Origin: an uncultured Lachnospiraceae bacterium
GTDB lineage: Bacteria > Bacillota > Clostridia > Lachnospirales > Lachnospiraceae
Direction: 5' to 3'
DNA: 6,663 nucleotides
Assembly: GCA_910576895.1 (NCBI GenBank)
Contig: CAJTJZ010000080.1
Location: forward strand, 5,094 to 11,756
Under the pieces are notes generated by a model, which searched no databases, was not told the origin of the DNA, and saw only the letters and a list, made by a program, of their open reading frames with translations. The stretch's first letter is position 1. The number at the start of each line of letters is the position of its first letter. Positions 1 to 6,626 of this stretch are shown in pieces. Made by a program: the position numbers and the translations under genes.

Positions 1-116
1 ATAAAAGTTATACACCCTGCAACAAGAATGCCAGAAACGTTCCTAAAAAATAGGAAATGCAATCCAGCCAAGGCACAAACCAATAATGCTTTCACCCAAT
101 TTTCTTTCACATCCAT
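1..116 (-). CDS. N-terminal fragment of a small putative membrane protein, cut by the window edge
   Basis: An open frame runs from an ATG at 116 to the left edge, about 38 codons, with a stop codon directly before the ATG, so the start cannot lie further upstream. The peptide begins MDVKENWVKALLVCALAG and continues as one long hydrophobic stretch with a short FFRN break, which suggests one or two membrane helices. The order of a Lys/Trp lead, LLxC, a small-residue stretch, His and then GIL loosely recalls TM2-type or small integral membrane proteins, but the match is too weak to name a family. No convincing Shine-Dalgarno site precedes the ATG; the nearest purine-rich stretch is GTGGTAG. It may therefore be a minor gene or a chance open frame. 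Function is unknown. Confidence 0.4.
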   Translation of the reverse strand, partial: MDVKENWVKALLVCALAGLHFLFFRNVSGILVAGCITF

Positions 117-170
117 CTACCACAACACTTTTAAATATAAACTCTAATGATCATATTTAATATATAAATC

Positions 171-190
171 AGAGTACCACTCATTACTCT
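171..190. repeat. Short inverted repeat (6-bp arms, 8-base spacer)
   Basis: AGAGTA at 171-176 is the exact reverse complement of TACTCT at 185-190, and another ACTCT lies at 141-145. It sits in the 85-base non-coding stretch between the membrane-protein start (116) and the first transposase-like codons (about 202). No T-tract follows on either strand, so it is not a normal terminator. It could be a remnant of an element end, an operator for the leftward gene, or chance in AT-rich DNA. Confidence 0.25.
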
Positions 191-201
191 TTGTATCGTA
201 A

Positions 202-824
202 ACACCAGTTAATAACATACTAGATTTTCCGAACAATAACCTATATGTACCTGAACCCTTATCAAAACATTATGATGCATACATCAACCATCTATTTGAG
301 CAGAACTATGATTAGACGAAATATAGCTATCTGTTTTTATGACTGTTCTAATTATTATTTTGAAACGGAATCAGAAAATGAGGGTTACTTGGATGAAGTT
401 ACTGGTGAATCTCTCAAAGGTCTCTGCAAAACTATGTTGTTTCCAAAGAACACCGACCAAATTCTGTTGTTCCAATGGGATTATTTATGGACACTAACAG
501 AATCCCCTTATCTATGTGTATCACCTCTGGCTCTGATAAGGAACAGACAACAGCTATTCCTTTGGAAAAAAGTTGCTCACCATGTTCCATGGCAAAAAAT
601 TCATTTATTGTGCAGATGTGGGACTTGGTTTTTTCCATATAAGGAATTTTAATTCTATGGGTGGCAGAGCTTTTATTGTGACACAATCTGTAAAAAAATT
701 GTCCGACAAACTAGAAAAAGCTGTTTTTAATGATTGTGATTACAGACTATTATTCGACAACACACCAACCACCCTGAAATTTATCAAAAAGAATATTCTT
801 ATCTTCTTAAAATTTTATCTATAA
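202..824 (+). pseudogene. Decayed IS1634-type DDE transposase fragment, frameshifted and truncated
   Basis: Three reading frames hold consecutive parts of one transposase. Frame A (about 202-306) gives PLSKHYDAYINHLFEQN. Frame B (about 308-430) gives MIRRNIAICFYDCSNYYFET, with the first catalytic Asp in YDCSNYY. Frame C (433-570) gives SKEHRPNSVVPMGLFMDTNR and then SGSDKEQTTAIPLEK. The last frame (570-824) gives KKLLTMFHGKKFIYCADVGL, with the second catalytic Asp, and then GGRAFIVTQSVKKLSDK. The frame changes fall near 307, at the A-run at 428-431 and at the A-run at 566-571; the last two look like single-base losses in poly-A. This order (YDCxNYYFE, SKEHRPN, GLFMD, C-D-G-L-G, RAFIVTQSxKK) is typical of IS1634-family transposases. 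The N-terminal part and the C-terminal third with the catalytic Glu are missing. Homology fades at about 785, and the remaining codons run to a stop at 822-824, next to the end of the GH43 gene. No complete insertion-sequence ends or target duplication are visible. The element cannot be active. Confidence 0.85.
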
Positions 825-3068
825 TTAAGATTCCTCTGTCGTATTTTCAGACTGTAAATCTCCTGTTTGTACACCCCATACAGTGATATTATCTCCAAGC
901 ATTGTAAATGTCATTCGCATATCTCTATAAAATCCTTCATCTTGTTGTTTAATAAAGACACCTTTATAAGTAACATTATTTAATACCATTTCTACATTTG
1001 CACCTTCTGTAAATTTCCATGTGCCTGTATAATCTCCTGTCACAGTACCATCCTTATGTAAGGCTACTTTTTCTGCACCTTCATGCGTATAAGAAAGGTT
1101 AAATTCCACAATCGCTTGACGGTGTGCAACTATCATTTCTTTTTGGATTCCTTCGATTGTCTTTGTTGTCTGTTCTTCATTTCCAACAATGCCAAGCTGA
1201 ACATTTCCAACAACTTGATAATATTTTGTTGGTTCATGGTAAATAAAATCATAAGTCATGCAAACATCATCATTAGAATATCCTTCTTCAGGAAGGGTTT
1301 CCCCAGAATATTCATATGGTGCAGCAACGAGCCAGTCATCTTCTGTAAGAAATAATTGATGCACACGCACTTGATGTCCTTCATTTCTTCCATTATCTGA
1401 TTGGAAACGTGTATGATATACAACATAGATTTTTCCATCATCATCAACAAATGCAGAATTATGACCTTGTGCTACCTGAACTTTTTGTAAACCTGACATC
1501 TCATAACTACCAAAAATTTTAACACCATAGCCTGTCTTTTTAATGTCTTCTGCCTTTTTCCAAATAGCATTTACACCATTTTGATCAACATAAGGACCTG
1601 TAATTTCTTTCGAACGGAAAATTCTCATTTGATAACCGCCCATAGCTTCCAAAGCTGCATAAGACATAAATAAATAATAATAATCACCTGCATGAATAAT
1701 ATAAGAAGCTTCTCCAGAATTATAATAACCACCTGCAATTTTAATTCCTAAATAAGCATCGGAAACATCTCGTTCTGTTTCATATGTTGTTGTATAATCA
1801 CGAAGACCTGTTTCTTTATCAAGTTTTAACATATAAATACCTGCCGACCAAGAACCATAGGACATATATAGATCTCCATTTTCATCATAACGTACACATG
1901 GATCAATGGCATTGATACAAGAAAAAGAAGTTTGAGCATATCGTTCTAAATCTGCATCTTCACCCAATACTTTATAAATATCTGTTTTTGCTGGATCAAC
2001 TTGAACTCTTGGATTATTAATACCAGAATAAACAACTTCATCAATAAAGGTATATGGTCCTTCAATATTATCTGCTGTTAAAAGACAAATAGAAGAACAC
2101 CAATTATCCCCATTGATACTCATATACATACACCATTTTTTCATTGTATCATTCCAAATAACATCAGGAGCCCACATCATACCACTTAAACTAGCATTTG
2201 GAGAGGCTGGCTGAGACCAAGAAGTCCATGGTTCTTTAAAAACAGTTTCATAATCTGTGCTAATATTTAATTGAAATGGCTTCCAGCCAATTAAATTATC
2301 TGTTTTTGCAAAAGCACGATGAGAACCGAAAATATAATAAGTACCTGTTTCTGGATCTTTTACAATGGATGGATCATGAACAACAACACGTGAAAAATCT
2401 CCTTCTTCTGCAAGTCCATCTTCCGTAAATGCAGAAACAGAAACAACACTTGTCATAGAAGACATGGAAGCTGTAAGAAGTGCAATTACTAATATAGAAG
2501 ATATTGCTTTTTTCGGTGGTTTTGGTGTTTTATGATTTCCTCCCAAAAGATTTATAATATAAATCATAGCAATCAAAATAATTGCAGCGATCAAAGCGGC
2601 AATCAGTGCTGTACTGGAAAATTTTGCTACGGATTCTACTAGTAAAGCATTTGGATCTTCTGTAACAATAGCAGTAAGTTGAAAATCCTTAGATTCTCCT
2701 GCTGCCAGTACATCTATTGTTTGTGTACGGCTCTCCTTATCTGTTAAATCAAAATTTTTTGGAACAGAAAAATCAATTTTAATATCACTTAAATCATAAT
2801 CATTTGTATTTTTTACACTAACGGTTAATACAGCAGTTTCTCCATCCTTATAGGATTCTTTATCTGTTGTTGTTGTAACACTAATGCCATTTGCCTGTGC
2901 AGAACCATCTAGTGCAGTTGATGCAGTTTCTTCTTTTTCTTCTGCAAAAACAGGTGTAACAAAACAAGAAAACAACAGCATCAGTGCAAACAGGAAAGTG
3001 ATATTTGCACGAAAACAGACAGATACTATTTTTTTTGTATTTCCTGTCTTTAAAGTTTTTCTTTCCAT
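825..3068 (-). CDS. Cell-surface GH43 glycoside hydrolase, probable endo-1,5-alpha-L-arabinanase, with N-terminal Ig-like domain and membrane hairpin
   Basis: This is a 747-residue protein counted from the ATG at 3068, which has a strong Shine-Dalgarno site; a TTG further upstream at 3086 does not. Residues 22-42 form a signal peptide ending PVFA|EE. Residues about 63-137 form a CARDB/COG1361-like Ig domain (KESYKDGETAVLTVSVKNTN). Residues 152-176 are a transmembrane helix, 178-187 a basic Pro/Lys linker (KTPKPPKK), and 188-213 a second hydrophobic segment ending SVVSVSA. The GH43 five-bladed propeller spans about 226-582. Its catalytic residues are visible: Asp232 in VHDPSIV (base), Asp389 in IDPCVRY (pKa modulator) and Glu453 in SGEASYI (acid). 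WAPDVIW, YGSWSAGIYMLKLD, GHNSAF (His536) and YHTRF are also present. Residues about 585-735 match the beta-barrel domain (GH43_C) that follows the catalytic domain in large arabinanases such as Bacillus subtilis Abn2. The expected reaction is hydrolysis of alpha-1,5-arabinan outside the cell; the exact substrate is inferred. It has its own promoter and no visible terminator downstream. Confidence 0.85.
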   Translation of the reverse strand: MERKTLKTGNTKKIVSVCFRANITFLFALMLLFSCFVTPVFAEEKEETASTALDGSAQANGISVTTTTDKESYKDGETAVLTVSVKNTNDYDLSDIKIDFSVPKNFDLTDKESRTQTIDVLAAGESKDFQLTAIVTEDPNALLVESVAKFSSTALIAALIAAIILIAMIYIINLLGGNHKTPKPPKKAISSILVIALLTASMSSMTSVVSVSAFTEDGLAEEGDFSRVVVHDPSIVKDPETGTYYIFGSHRAFAKTDNLIGWKPFQLNISTDYETVFKEPWTSWSQPASPNASLSGMMWAPDVIWNDTMKKWCMYMSINGDNWCSSICLLTADNIEGPYTFIDEVVYSGINNPRVQVDPAKTDIYKVLGEDADLERYAQTSFSCINAIDPCVRYDENGDLYMSYGSWSAGIYMLKLDKETGLRDYTTTYETERDVSDAYLGIKIAGGYYNSGEASYIIHAGDYYYLFMSYAALEAMGGYQMRIFRSKEITGPYVDQNGVNAIWKKAEDIKKTGYGVKIFGSYEMSGLQKVQVAQGHNSAFVDDDGKIYVVYHTRFQSDNGRNEGHQVRVHQLFLTEDDWLVAAPYEYSGETLPEEGYSNDDVCMTYDFIYHEPTKYYQVVGNVQLGIVGNEEQTTKTIEGIQKEMIVAHRQAIVEFNLSYTHEGAEKVALHKDGTVTGDYTGTWKFTEGANVEMVLNNVTYKGVFIKQQDEGFYRDMRMTFTMLGDNITVWGVQTGDLQSENTTEES

Positions 3069-3072
3069 AACT

Positions 3073-3080
3073 ACCTCCTT
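3073..3080 (-). promoter_or_regulatory. Shine-Dalgarno site deciding the GH43 start
   Basis: The minus strand reads AAGGAGGT here, a near-perfect match to the 16S rRNA tail, with four bases before the ATG at 3066-3068. This places the start at residue 7 of the longest open frame and rules out the TTG at 3084-3086, which has no such site. Confidence 0.9.
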
Positions 3081-3120
3081 ATACAATATACATTTTTTAA
3101 CGTTGCTTCTTTATAACACA

Positions 3121-3148
3121 ATTATAACATATTGCTAAAATATTACAA
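3121..3148 (-). promoter_or_regulatory. Sigma-A-type promoter of the GH43 gene
   Basis: On the minus strand a perfect -10 box TATAAT (3121-3126), preceded by the extended element TGT, lies 16 bases from TTGTAA (3143-3148), which matches TTGACA at four of six positions. Transcription would start at about 3114, giving a leader of about 45 bases. It lies just downstream of the terminator of the preceding gene, so GH43 is probably a single-gene transcription unit. Confidence 0.7.
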
Positions 3149-3162
3149 GTAAAAATAAACAA

Positions 3163-3219
3163 ATTTAACAAAAAAAATAACATCCCTATAAAAAGAAATG
3201 TTATTTTTTTGTTAAATTC
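3163..3219 (-). terminator. Rho-independent terminator after the phosphoribosyltransferase-fold gene (symmetric, possibly bidirectional)
   Basis: The arms ATTTAAC-A8-TAACAT (about 3163-3182) and ATGTTA-T7-GTTAAAT (about 3199-3217) are complementary apart from one bulged A. Read on the minus strand, the core stem AATAACATTTC/GGGATGTTATT, with two G-U pairs and an 8-base loop, is followed by T8. That is a standard intrinsic terminator for the gene ending at 3298. The plus strand also ends in T7, so it could work in both directions. Confidence 0.85.
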
Positions 3220-3297
3220 TCCTACAATTCATAGCAAAACCATATTTTTTTGTATAATCTGCTTAAAATAATCGCTTTTATTGTTTTCTTATATAAT

Positions 3298-3939
3298 TTA
3301 TAAAACAGAATATCCATAACTATTCACAATCGCATCTACTTTTTGTCCCGCTTTGCACATTGGACAATCCACAGGACGATACGTTTGGTAGCTTGGCAAA
3401 TCCTGCTGCTGGAAAATAGAATAAATCGGATGGCCGCCAATTTCATCAACGGCACTAAAAATAGCAGAAATACCAGCAATATTGCCACCATAATATTGAA
3501 GACATTCTAAGCTTTGTTCGATTGTTTTTCCTGTTGTAGCAGAAGCCAATAAAAGAAGAATATGTTTATTTCTTACTGCAATTTGCAAATTATCCCGAAA
3601 AATAATCTGACCATCTGTATTAAACTCTGGTGTGACGACATAAATAGTTTGATGTGTATTTAATGACATAATACCGGCACTTGTCAGTTCGTCAGCCAGA
3701 TAAGCACCAATCACTTCACAGCCATCCATACAAATAATCGTATCAATGACATTTGAGTAAGAATACTGACTTGCAATCGTATGAGCAACTTCCTTTGCTT
3801 CATTCTGACGAATTTTAATTGTAGTCATATCAATATAATAATTAATATGTGAATGGTTTGTAGCAAAATGTCCCGGAATAATTTTAAGATTTGTTCTGTT
3901 ATTCCCTCTCTGATAAATCTTCTGTGCTCTTCTTTCCAT
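3298..3939 (-). CDS. Phosphoribosyltransferase-fold protein (orotate PRTase-like) with an atypical PRPP loop
   Basis: The protein has 213 residues from the ATG at 3939 (MERRAQKIYQRG), chosen because GGGAGGT lies seven bases upstream. A GTG-started extension to 3981 would run across the promoter. The fold resembles type I phosphoribosyltransferases: a variable N-terminal hood with IPGHFATNHSHINYYID at about 22-37, a core segment IICMDGCEVIGAYLADEL at about 68-85, and a PRPP-loop-like segment ILLLLASATTGKTI at 127-140. In ordinary family members the loop reads LLVDD-x-xTTG; here the two acidic residues are replaced by Ala132-Ser133, though TTGKT is kept. The C-terminus carries CPMC (Cys192, Cys195) and then GQKVDAIVNSYGYS. 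From memory, clostridial genomes carry homologues with the same ASATTGKT loop and Cys pair, usually annotated as orotate phosphoribosyltransferase. That suggests a distinct subfamily, but I cannot confirm it here. The substrate is unknown. It is probably not the housekeeping pyrE, because no pyrimidine gene is nearby. Cytoplasmic; no signal peptide is seen. It has its own promoter and terminator. Confidence 0.7.
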   Translation of the reverse strand: MERRAQKIYQRGNNRTNLKIIPGHFATNHSHINYYIDMTTIKIRQNEAKEVAHTIASQYSYSNVIDTIICMDGCEVIGAYLADELTSAGIMSLNTHQTIYVVTPEFNTDGQIIFRDNLQIAVRNKHILLLLASATTGKTIEQSLECLQYYGGNIAGISAIFSAVDEIGGHPIYSIFQQQDLPSYQTYRPVDCPMCKAGQKVDAIVNSYGYSVL

Positions 3940-3946
3940 ATAAAAT

Positions 3947-3953
3947 ACCTCCC
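3947..3953 (-). promoter_or_regulatory. Shine-Dalgarno site deciding the phosphoribosyltransferase start
   Basis: The minus strand reads GGGAGGT, seven bases before the ATG at 3937-3939. This fixes the start 14 codons inside the longest open frame. Confidence 0.85.
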
Positions 3954-3971
3954 GATTATAATGTTTGCTAA

Positions 3972-4000
3972 AGTATACCACAAAACAAGCAATACTTCAA
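3972..4000 (-). promoter_or_regulatory. Sigma-A-type promoter of the phosphoribosyltransferase-fold gene
   Basis: On the minus strand TTGAAG (3995-4000) and TATACT (3972-3977) are 17 bases apart, and the -10 box is preceded by the extended element TGG. Transcription would start at about 3965, 26 bases before the ATG. It begins about 40 bases past the original end of ung. A second pair, TTGTGG with TATAAT at 3955-3960, overlaps it, but its start point would fall in the Shine-Dalgarno site, so it is less likely to be used. Confidence 0.7.
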
Positions 4001-4042
4001 CAATTATATGAAAAATGGCATTCATTGAACGATTAGCATATA

Positions 4043-4716
4043 CTAAATATCTTCAATTTGCCAATCAATCGGTTCGATATTATGCTCTTTTAAAAAGTTA
4101 TTTGTTTTGCTAAAAGGTTTGCTTCCAAAAAATCCATTATATGCAGAAAGTGGACTGCAGATTCTAAAATTAAATGCTTTGGATTTGTTAGCATTTTCTT
4201 TTTATCACGTGCATTTTTTCCCCAAAGAATAAAGACAATTGGGCGATCCTGCTCATTTACTGCCTGAATAATTGCATCGGTAAATTTCTCCCATCCTTTG
4301 CCTTTATGGGAATTTGCTTGATGAGCACGTACCGTTAAAACAGTATTTAGCATTAAAACACCTTGCTTTGCCCATTTCACTAAATAGCCATTATTTGGAA
4401 TTTTCAGTCCAAGATCATCTTGAAGCTCTTTGTAAATATTAACAAGGGATGGTGGTACTTTTATACCCGGCTGAACAGAAAAACAAAGTCCATGTGCCTG
4501 ATTTTCATCATGATAAGGATCCTGCCCAAGAATCACTGCTTTTACCTCTTTTAATGGTGTTAAATTTAGAGCATTGAAAATATCCTCGGATGGTGGATAA
4601 ATAATATGTTCTGTTCCAACATATTCACTTTTCACAAATTCTGTTAATTTTTGATAGTATGGCTTTTGGCTCTCCTGCTTCATAACAGGTGTCCAGTCAT
4701 TTGTAACTGTCGACAA
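4043..4716 (-). pseudogene. ung: Family 1 uracil-DNA glycosylase, frameshifted by a deletion at the HPSP catalytic motif
   Basis: UDG removes uracil from DNA to start base excision repair. The N-terminal 187 residues are intact and typical: NDWTPVMKQES, KPYYQKL, IIYPPSEDIFNAL, GQDPYH with catalytic Asp66, a GLCFSV segment, PPSLVNIYKEL, LLNT-like MLNTVLTVRAHQANSH and FILWGKNARDKK, ending LILESA. The family then requires HPSPLSAY. Here the sequence goes from GCA (Ala) straight to GTCCA, and the frame shifts. In the shifted frame the expected rest follows exactly: PLSAYNGFFGSKPFSK, a TNNFLKEHNIEPIDW stretch, and a TAG stop at 4043-4045. The simplest explanation is loss of seven bases (His, Pro and one base of Ser) between 4155 and 4156. 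Restoring them gives 225 residues, the normal family length. As it stands, translation ends at 4090 with a 21-residue unrelated tail and without the catalytic-loop His and Leu. The start is a TTG at 4716, set by AGAGGAG eight bases upstream. It lies 80 bases after fhs with no terminator between, so it is probably co-transcribed. Confidence 0.9.
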
Positions 4717-4724
4717 TAAAAACA

Positions 4725-4731
4725 CTCCTCT
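4725..4731 (-). promoter_or_regulatory. Shine-Dalgarno site deciding a TTG start for ung
   Basis: The minus strand reads AGAGGAG, eight bases before a TTG codon at 4714-4716, giving the N-terminus MSTVTNDW, which fits the short leader usual in this family. The alternative GTG at 4723-4725 touches the site with no spacing and is unlikely. Confidence 0.75.
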
Positions 4732-4736
4732 CTTTG

Positions 4737-4759
4737 ACAGACATTAAATGCCTGTTTTT
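4737..4759. other. Hairpin in the fhs-ung gap; terminator-like only on the plus strand
   Basis: ACAGACAT (4737-4744) and ATGCCTGT (4748-4755) pair over eight positions, allowing one wobble pair, around a three-base loop. On the plus strand T5 follows, which looks like a small terminator, but no plus-strand gene leads into it. On the minus strand it lies just upstream of the ung Shine-Dalgarno site and is followed by CAAAGAG, so it should not stop fhs transcription. There it could mark an mRNA end or affect ung translation. Confidence 0.4.
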
Positions 4760-4796
4760 GAAAATAATTAAAAATAATAAAATACTAACATTAGAA

Positions 4797-6467
4797 TTAA
4801 AATAAACCTGTAATTTTTCCATTGGTATCTACATCAATGGAAAATGCCGCTGGTGTTTTTGGAAGTCCCGGCATAGTCATAATTGCACCAGTAATTGCAA
4901 CAACAAAACCTGCCCCTGCGGATACATAAACTTCTCTTATATTAATAGTAAATCCAGAAGGCCGTCCAAGTTTTTTTGGATCGTCCGAAAGGGAATATTG
5001 ATTTTTTGCCATACAAATAGGTGTATTTCCATATCCAATAGATGTAATCTTTTTTATTTGCTTTTCTGCTGCCTGAGAATATGTAACATGTTCTGCCCCA
5101 TAAATTTCTTTGCAAATAATTTCAATTTTTTCTTTAATGGAAGAATTACAATCGTAAATTGGTTGATACTTACTTACTTTTTGTTCTAATGTCTGTAATA
5201 CTTTATTTGCAGCTTCTATGCCGCCCTCTCCTCCTTTTTCCCAAACTTCAGAAAGAGCAAATGCACATCCACGTTTTTCACAAAAATCTTTTATAAAAGA
5301 AAGTTCTGCATTTGTATCAGTAATGAATTTATTTAAAGTAACAATAATAGGTACATGAAATTTCTGAAGGTTTTCAATATGTTTCTCCAAATTAGAAATA
5401 CCCTGTTTTAATGCCTCCAGATTTTCTATATTTAAATCATCTTTTGCAATACCGCCATTATATTTCATGGCACGTACTGTTGCAACTACTACAATGGCAT
5501 CAGGTTTTAATCCTGCCATACGACATTTAATATCAAGAAATTTTTCTGCACCAAGATCAGCCCCAAAACCAGCTTCTGTAATGACATAATCCGCTAGTTT
5601 TAAAGCCATTTTTGTTGCACGAACACTATTACAACCATGAGCAATATTTGCAAATGGTCCTCCATGAACAATGGCAGGCGTATTTTCTAACGTTTGAATT
5701 AAATTTGGCTTTAGTGCATCCTTTAATAAAGCAGCCATAGCACCAGCAGCATGAAGCATTCCCGCTGTAATCGGTTTTCCACTGTAATCATAGGCAACAA
5801 TAATTCTTGCAAGACGTTCTTTTAAATCTTCTAAATTTTCAGCAAGGCAAAGAATCGCCATAATTTCAGAAGCAACAGTAATAATAAAATGATCTTCACG
5901 AACAACACCATCCAGTTTTGTACCCATTCCAATGACAATATTTCTTAAAGCACGATCATTCATATCAAGACAGCGTTTCCATACAATTTGCTTTGGATCA
6001 ATATTTAATTCATTTCCCTGTTGAAGATGATTGTCTAAAATAGCAGCTAAAAGATTATTTGCGGAAGTAATTGCATGAAAATCACCTGTAAAATGGAGGT
6101 TTAAATCTTCCATAGGAACTACTTGTGCATATCCTCCACCTGCTGCACCACCTTTAATTCCAAAGCATGGACCAAGAGATGGTTCTCGCAAAGCAATAAC
6201 GGCTTTCTTTTTTAATTTATTAAATGCCTGTCCAAGACCTACGGTTGTTGTTGTTTTTCCTTCTCCGGCTGGTGTTGGATTAATTGCAGTTACTAAAATC
6301 AGTTTTCCATCTTCTTTTTCTTGTAGATGATTCCATAATTCATCGGAAAGCTTTGCTTTATACTTTCCATAATATTCCAGATCATCTTCTGATATTTCAA
6401 GCTTTGCGGCAACTTCCTTTATGGGAAGAAGGCAAGCCTCCTGTGCGATTTCAATATCTGTTTTCAT
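4797..6467 (-). CDS. fhs: Formate-tetrahydrofolate ligase (10-formyl-THF synthetase)
   Basis: The enzyme joins formate to tetrahydrofolate using ATP to give 10-formyl-THF, feeding purine and formyl-Met synthesis and, in acetogens, the methyl branch of the Wood-Ljungdahl pathway. The protein has 556 residues, the usual family length, and appears intact. The ATP-binding loop TPAGEGKTTTTVGLGQ is at 65-80, followed by REPSLGPCFGIKGGAAGGGY at 94-113, which contains the family signature, and QVVPMEDLNLHFTGDFHAI at 115-133. VREDHFIITVASEIMAILCL is at 189-208, GGPFANIAHGCNSV at 269-282, EAGFGADLGAEKF at 298-310, and the C-terminal SAGAGFVVAITGAIMTMPGL at 516-535. The ATG at 6467 is preceded by AAAGGCGGG with six bases of spacing. 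It is the first gene of a probable fhs-ung transcript. No Wood-Ljungdahl partners such as folD or metF are in the window, so acetogenesis cannot be inferred. The leader of about 85 bases shows no riboswitch I recognise. Confidence 0.97.
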   Translation of the reverse strand: MKTDIEIAQEACLLPIKEVAAKLEISEDDLEYYGKYKAKLSDELWNHLQEKEDGKLILVTAINPTPAGEGKTTTTVGLGQAFNKLKKKAVIALREPSLGPCFGIKGGAAGGGYAQVVPMEDLNLHFTGDFHAITSANNLLAAILDNHLQQGNELNIDPKQIVWKRCLDMNDRALRNIVIGMGTKLDGVVREDHFIITVASEIMAILCLAENLEDLKERLARIIVAYDYSGKPITAGMLHAAGAMAALLKDALKPNLIQTLENTPAIVHGGPFANIAHGCNSVRATKMALKLADYVITEAGFGADLGAEKFLDIKCRMAGLKPDAIVVVATVRAMKYNGGIAKDDLNIENLEALKQGISNLEKHIENLQKFHVPIIVTLNKFITDTNAELSFIKDFCEKRGCAFALSEVWEKGGEGGIEAANKVLQTLEQKVSKYQPIYDCNSSIKEKIEIICKEIYGAEHVTYSQAAEKQIKKITSIGYGNTPICMAKNQYSLSDDPKKLGRPSGFTINIREVYVSAGAGFVVAITGAIMTMPGLPKTPAAFSIDVDTNGKITGLF

Positions 6468-6473
6468 AATAAA

Positions 6474-6482
6474 CCCGCCTTT
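6474..6482 (-). promoter_or_regulatory. Shine-Dalgarno site of fhs with one mismatch
   Basis: The minus strand reads AAAGGCGGG, where the A of AGGAGG is replaced by C, six bases before the ATG at 6465-6467. It supports this start and is weaker than the sites of the GH43 and phosphoribosyltransferase genes. Confidence 0.7.
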
Positions 6483-6560
6483 CCGCAGAAGTTGTCTATC
6501 TATCTGCCTGATACTTACTTTTTTAATTCGTTTCTTTCCATTACTTTTTTGAATAAAATT

Positions 6561-6588
6561 ATTATAACAAAAAAAATGGAAAATACAA
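6561..6588 (-). promoter_or_regulatory. Sigma-A-type promoter of fhs
   Basis: On the minus strand a perfect TATAAT (6561-6566), preceded by the extended element TGT, lies 16 bases from a weak -35 box TTGTAT (6583-6588), with a T-rich spacer. The predicted start is about 6554, giving a leader of about 86 bases. Confidence 0.65.
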
Positions 6589-6626
6589 GCAAGATTCTAC
6601 AATTCCATGATTTATTTCATAAATTC

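Noticed and set aside
432..686. Minus-strand 84-codon open frame inside the transposase relic
   Set aside because: It is the antisense of the conserved SKEHRPN to FIVTQS region, so its openness reflects the transposase codons.
789..800. 12-bp perfect palindrome AAGAATATTCTT as a GH43 terminator
   Set aside because: It has no loop, is entirely A/T apart from two pairs, and lies inside transposase-derived sequence; it is too weak for termination.
1083..1355. Plus-strand 90-codon open frame within the GH43 gene
   Set aside because: It lies wholly antisense to the GH43 C-terminal domain, has no Shine-Dalgarno site and has a low-complexity Phe/Ile/Cys composition.
3825..4025. Minus-strand 66-codon hydrophobic open frame
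   Set aside because: It overlaps the N-terminus of the phosphoribosyltransferase gene in another frame and spans its promoter; no ribosome site fits its start.
6485..6507. Weak hairpin (GCAGA/TCTGC, 13-base loop) in the fhs leader, as a possible riboswitch
   Set aside because: It has only five base pairs, no conserved tetrahydrofolate riboswitch elements and no T-tract.
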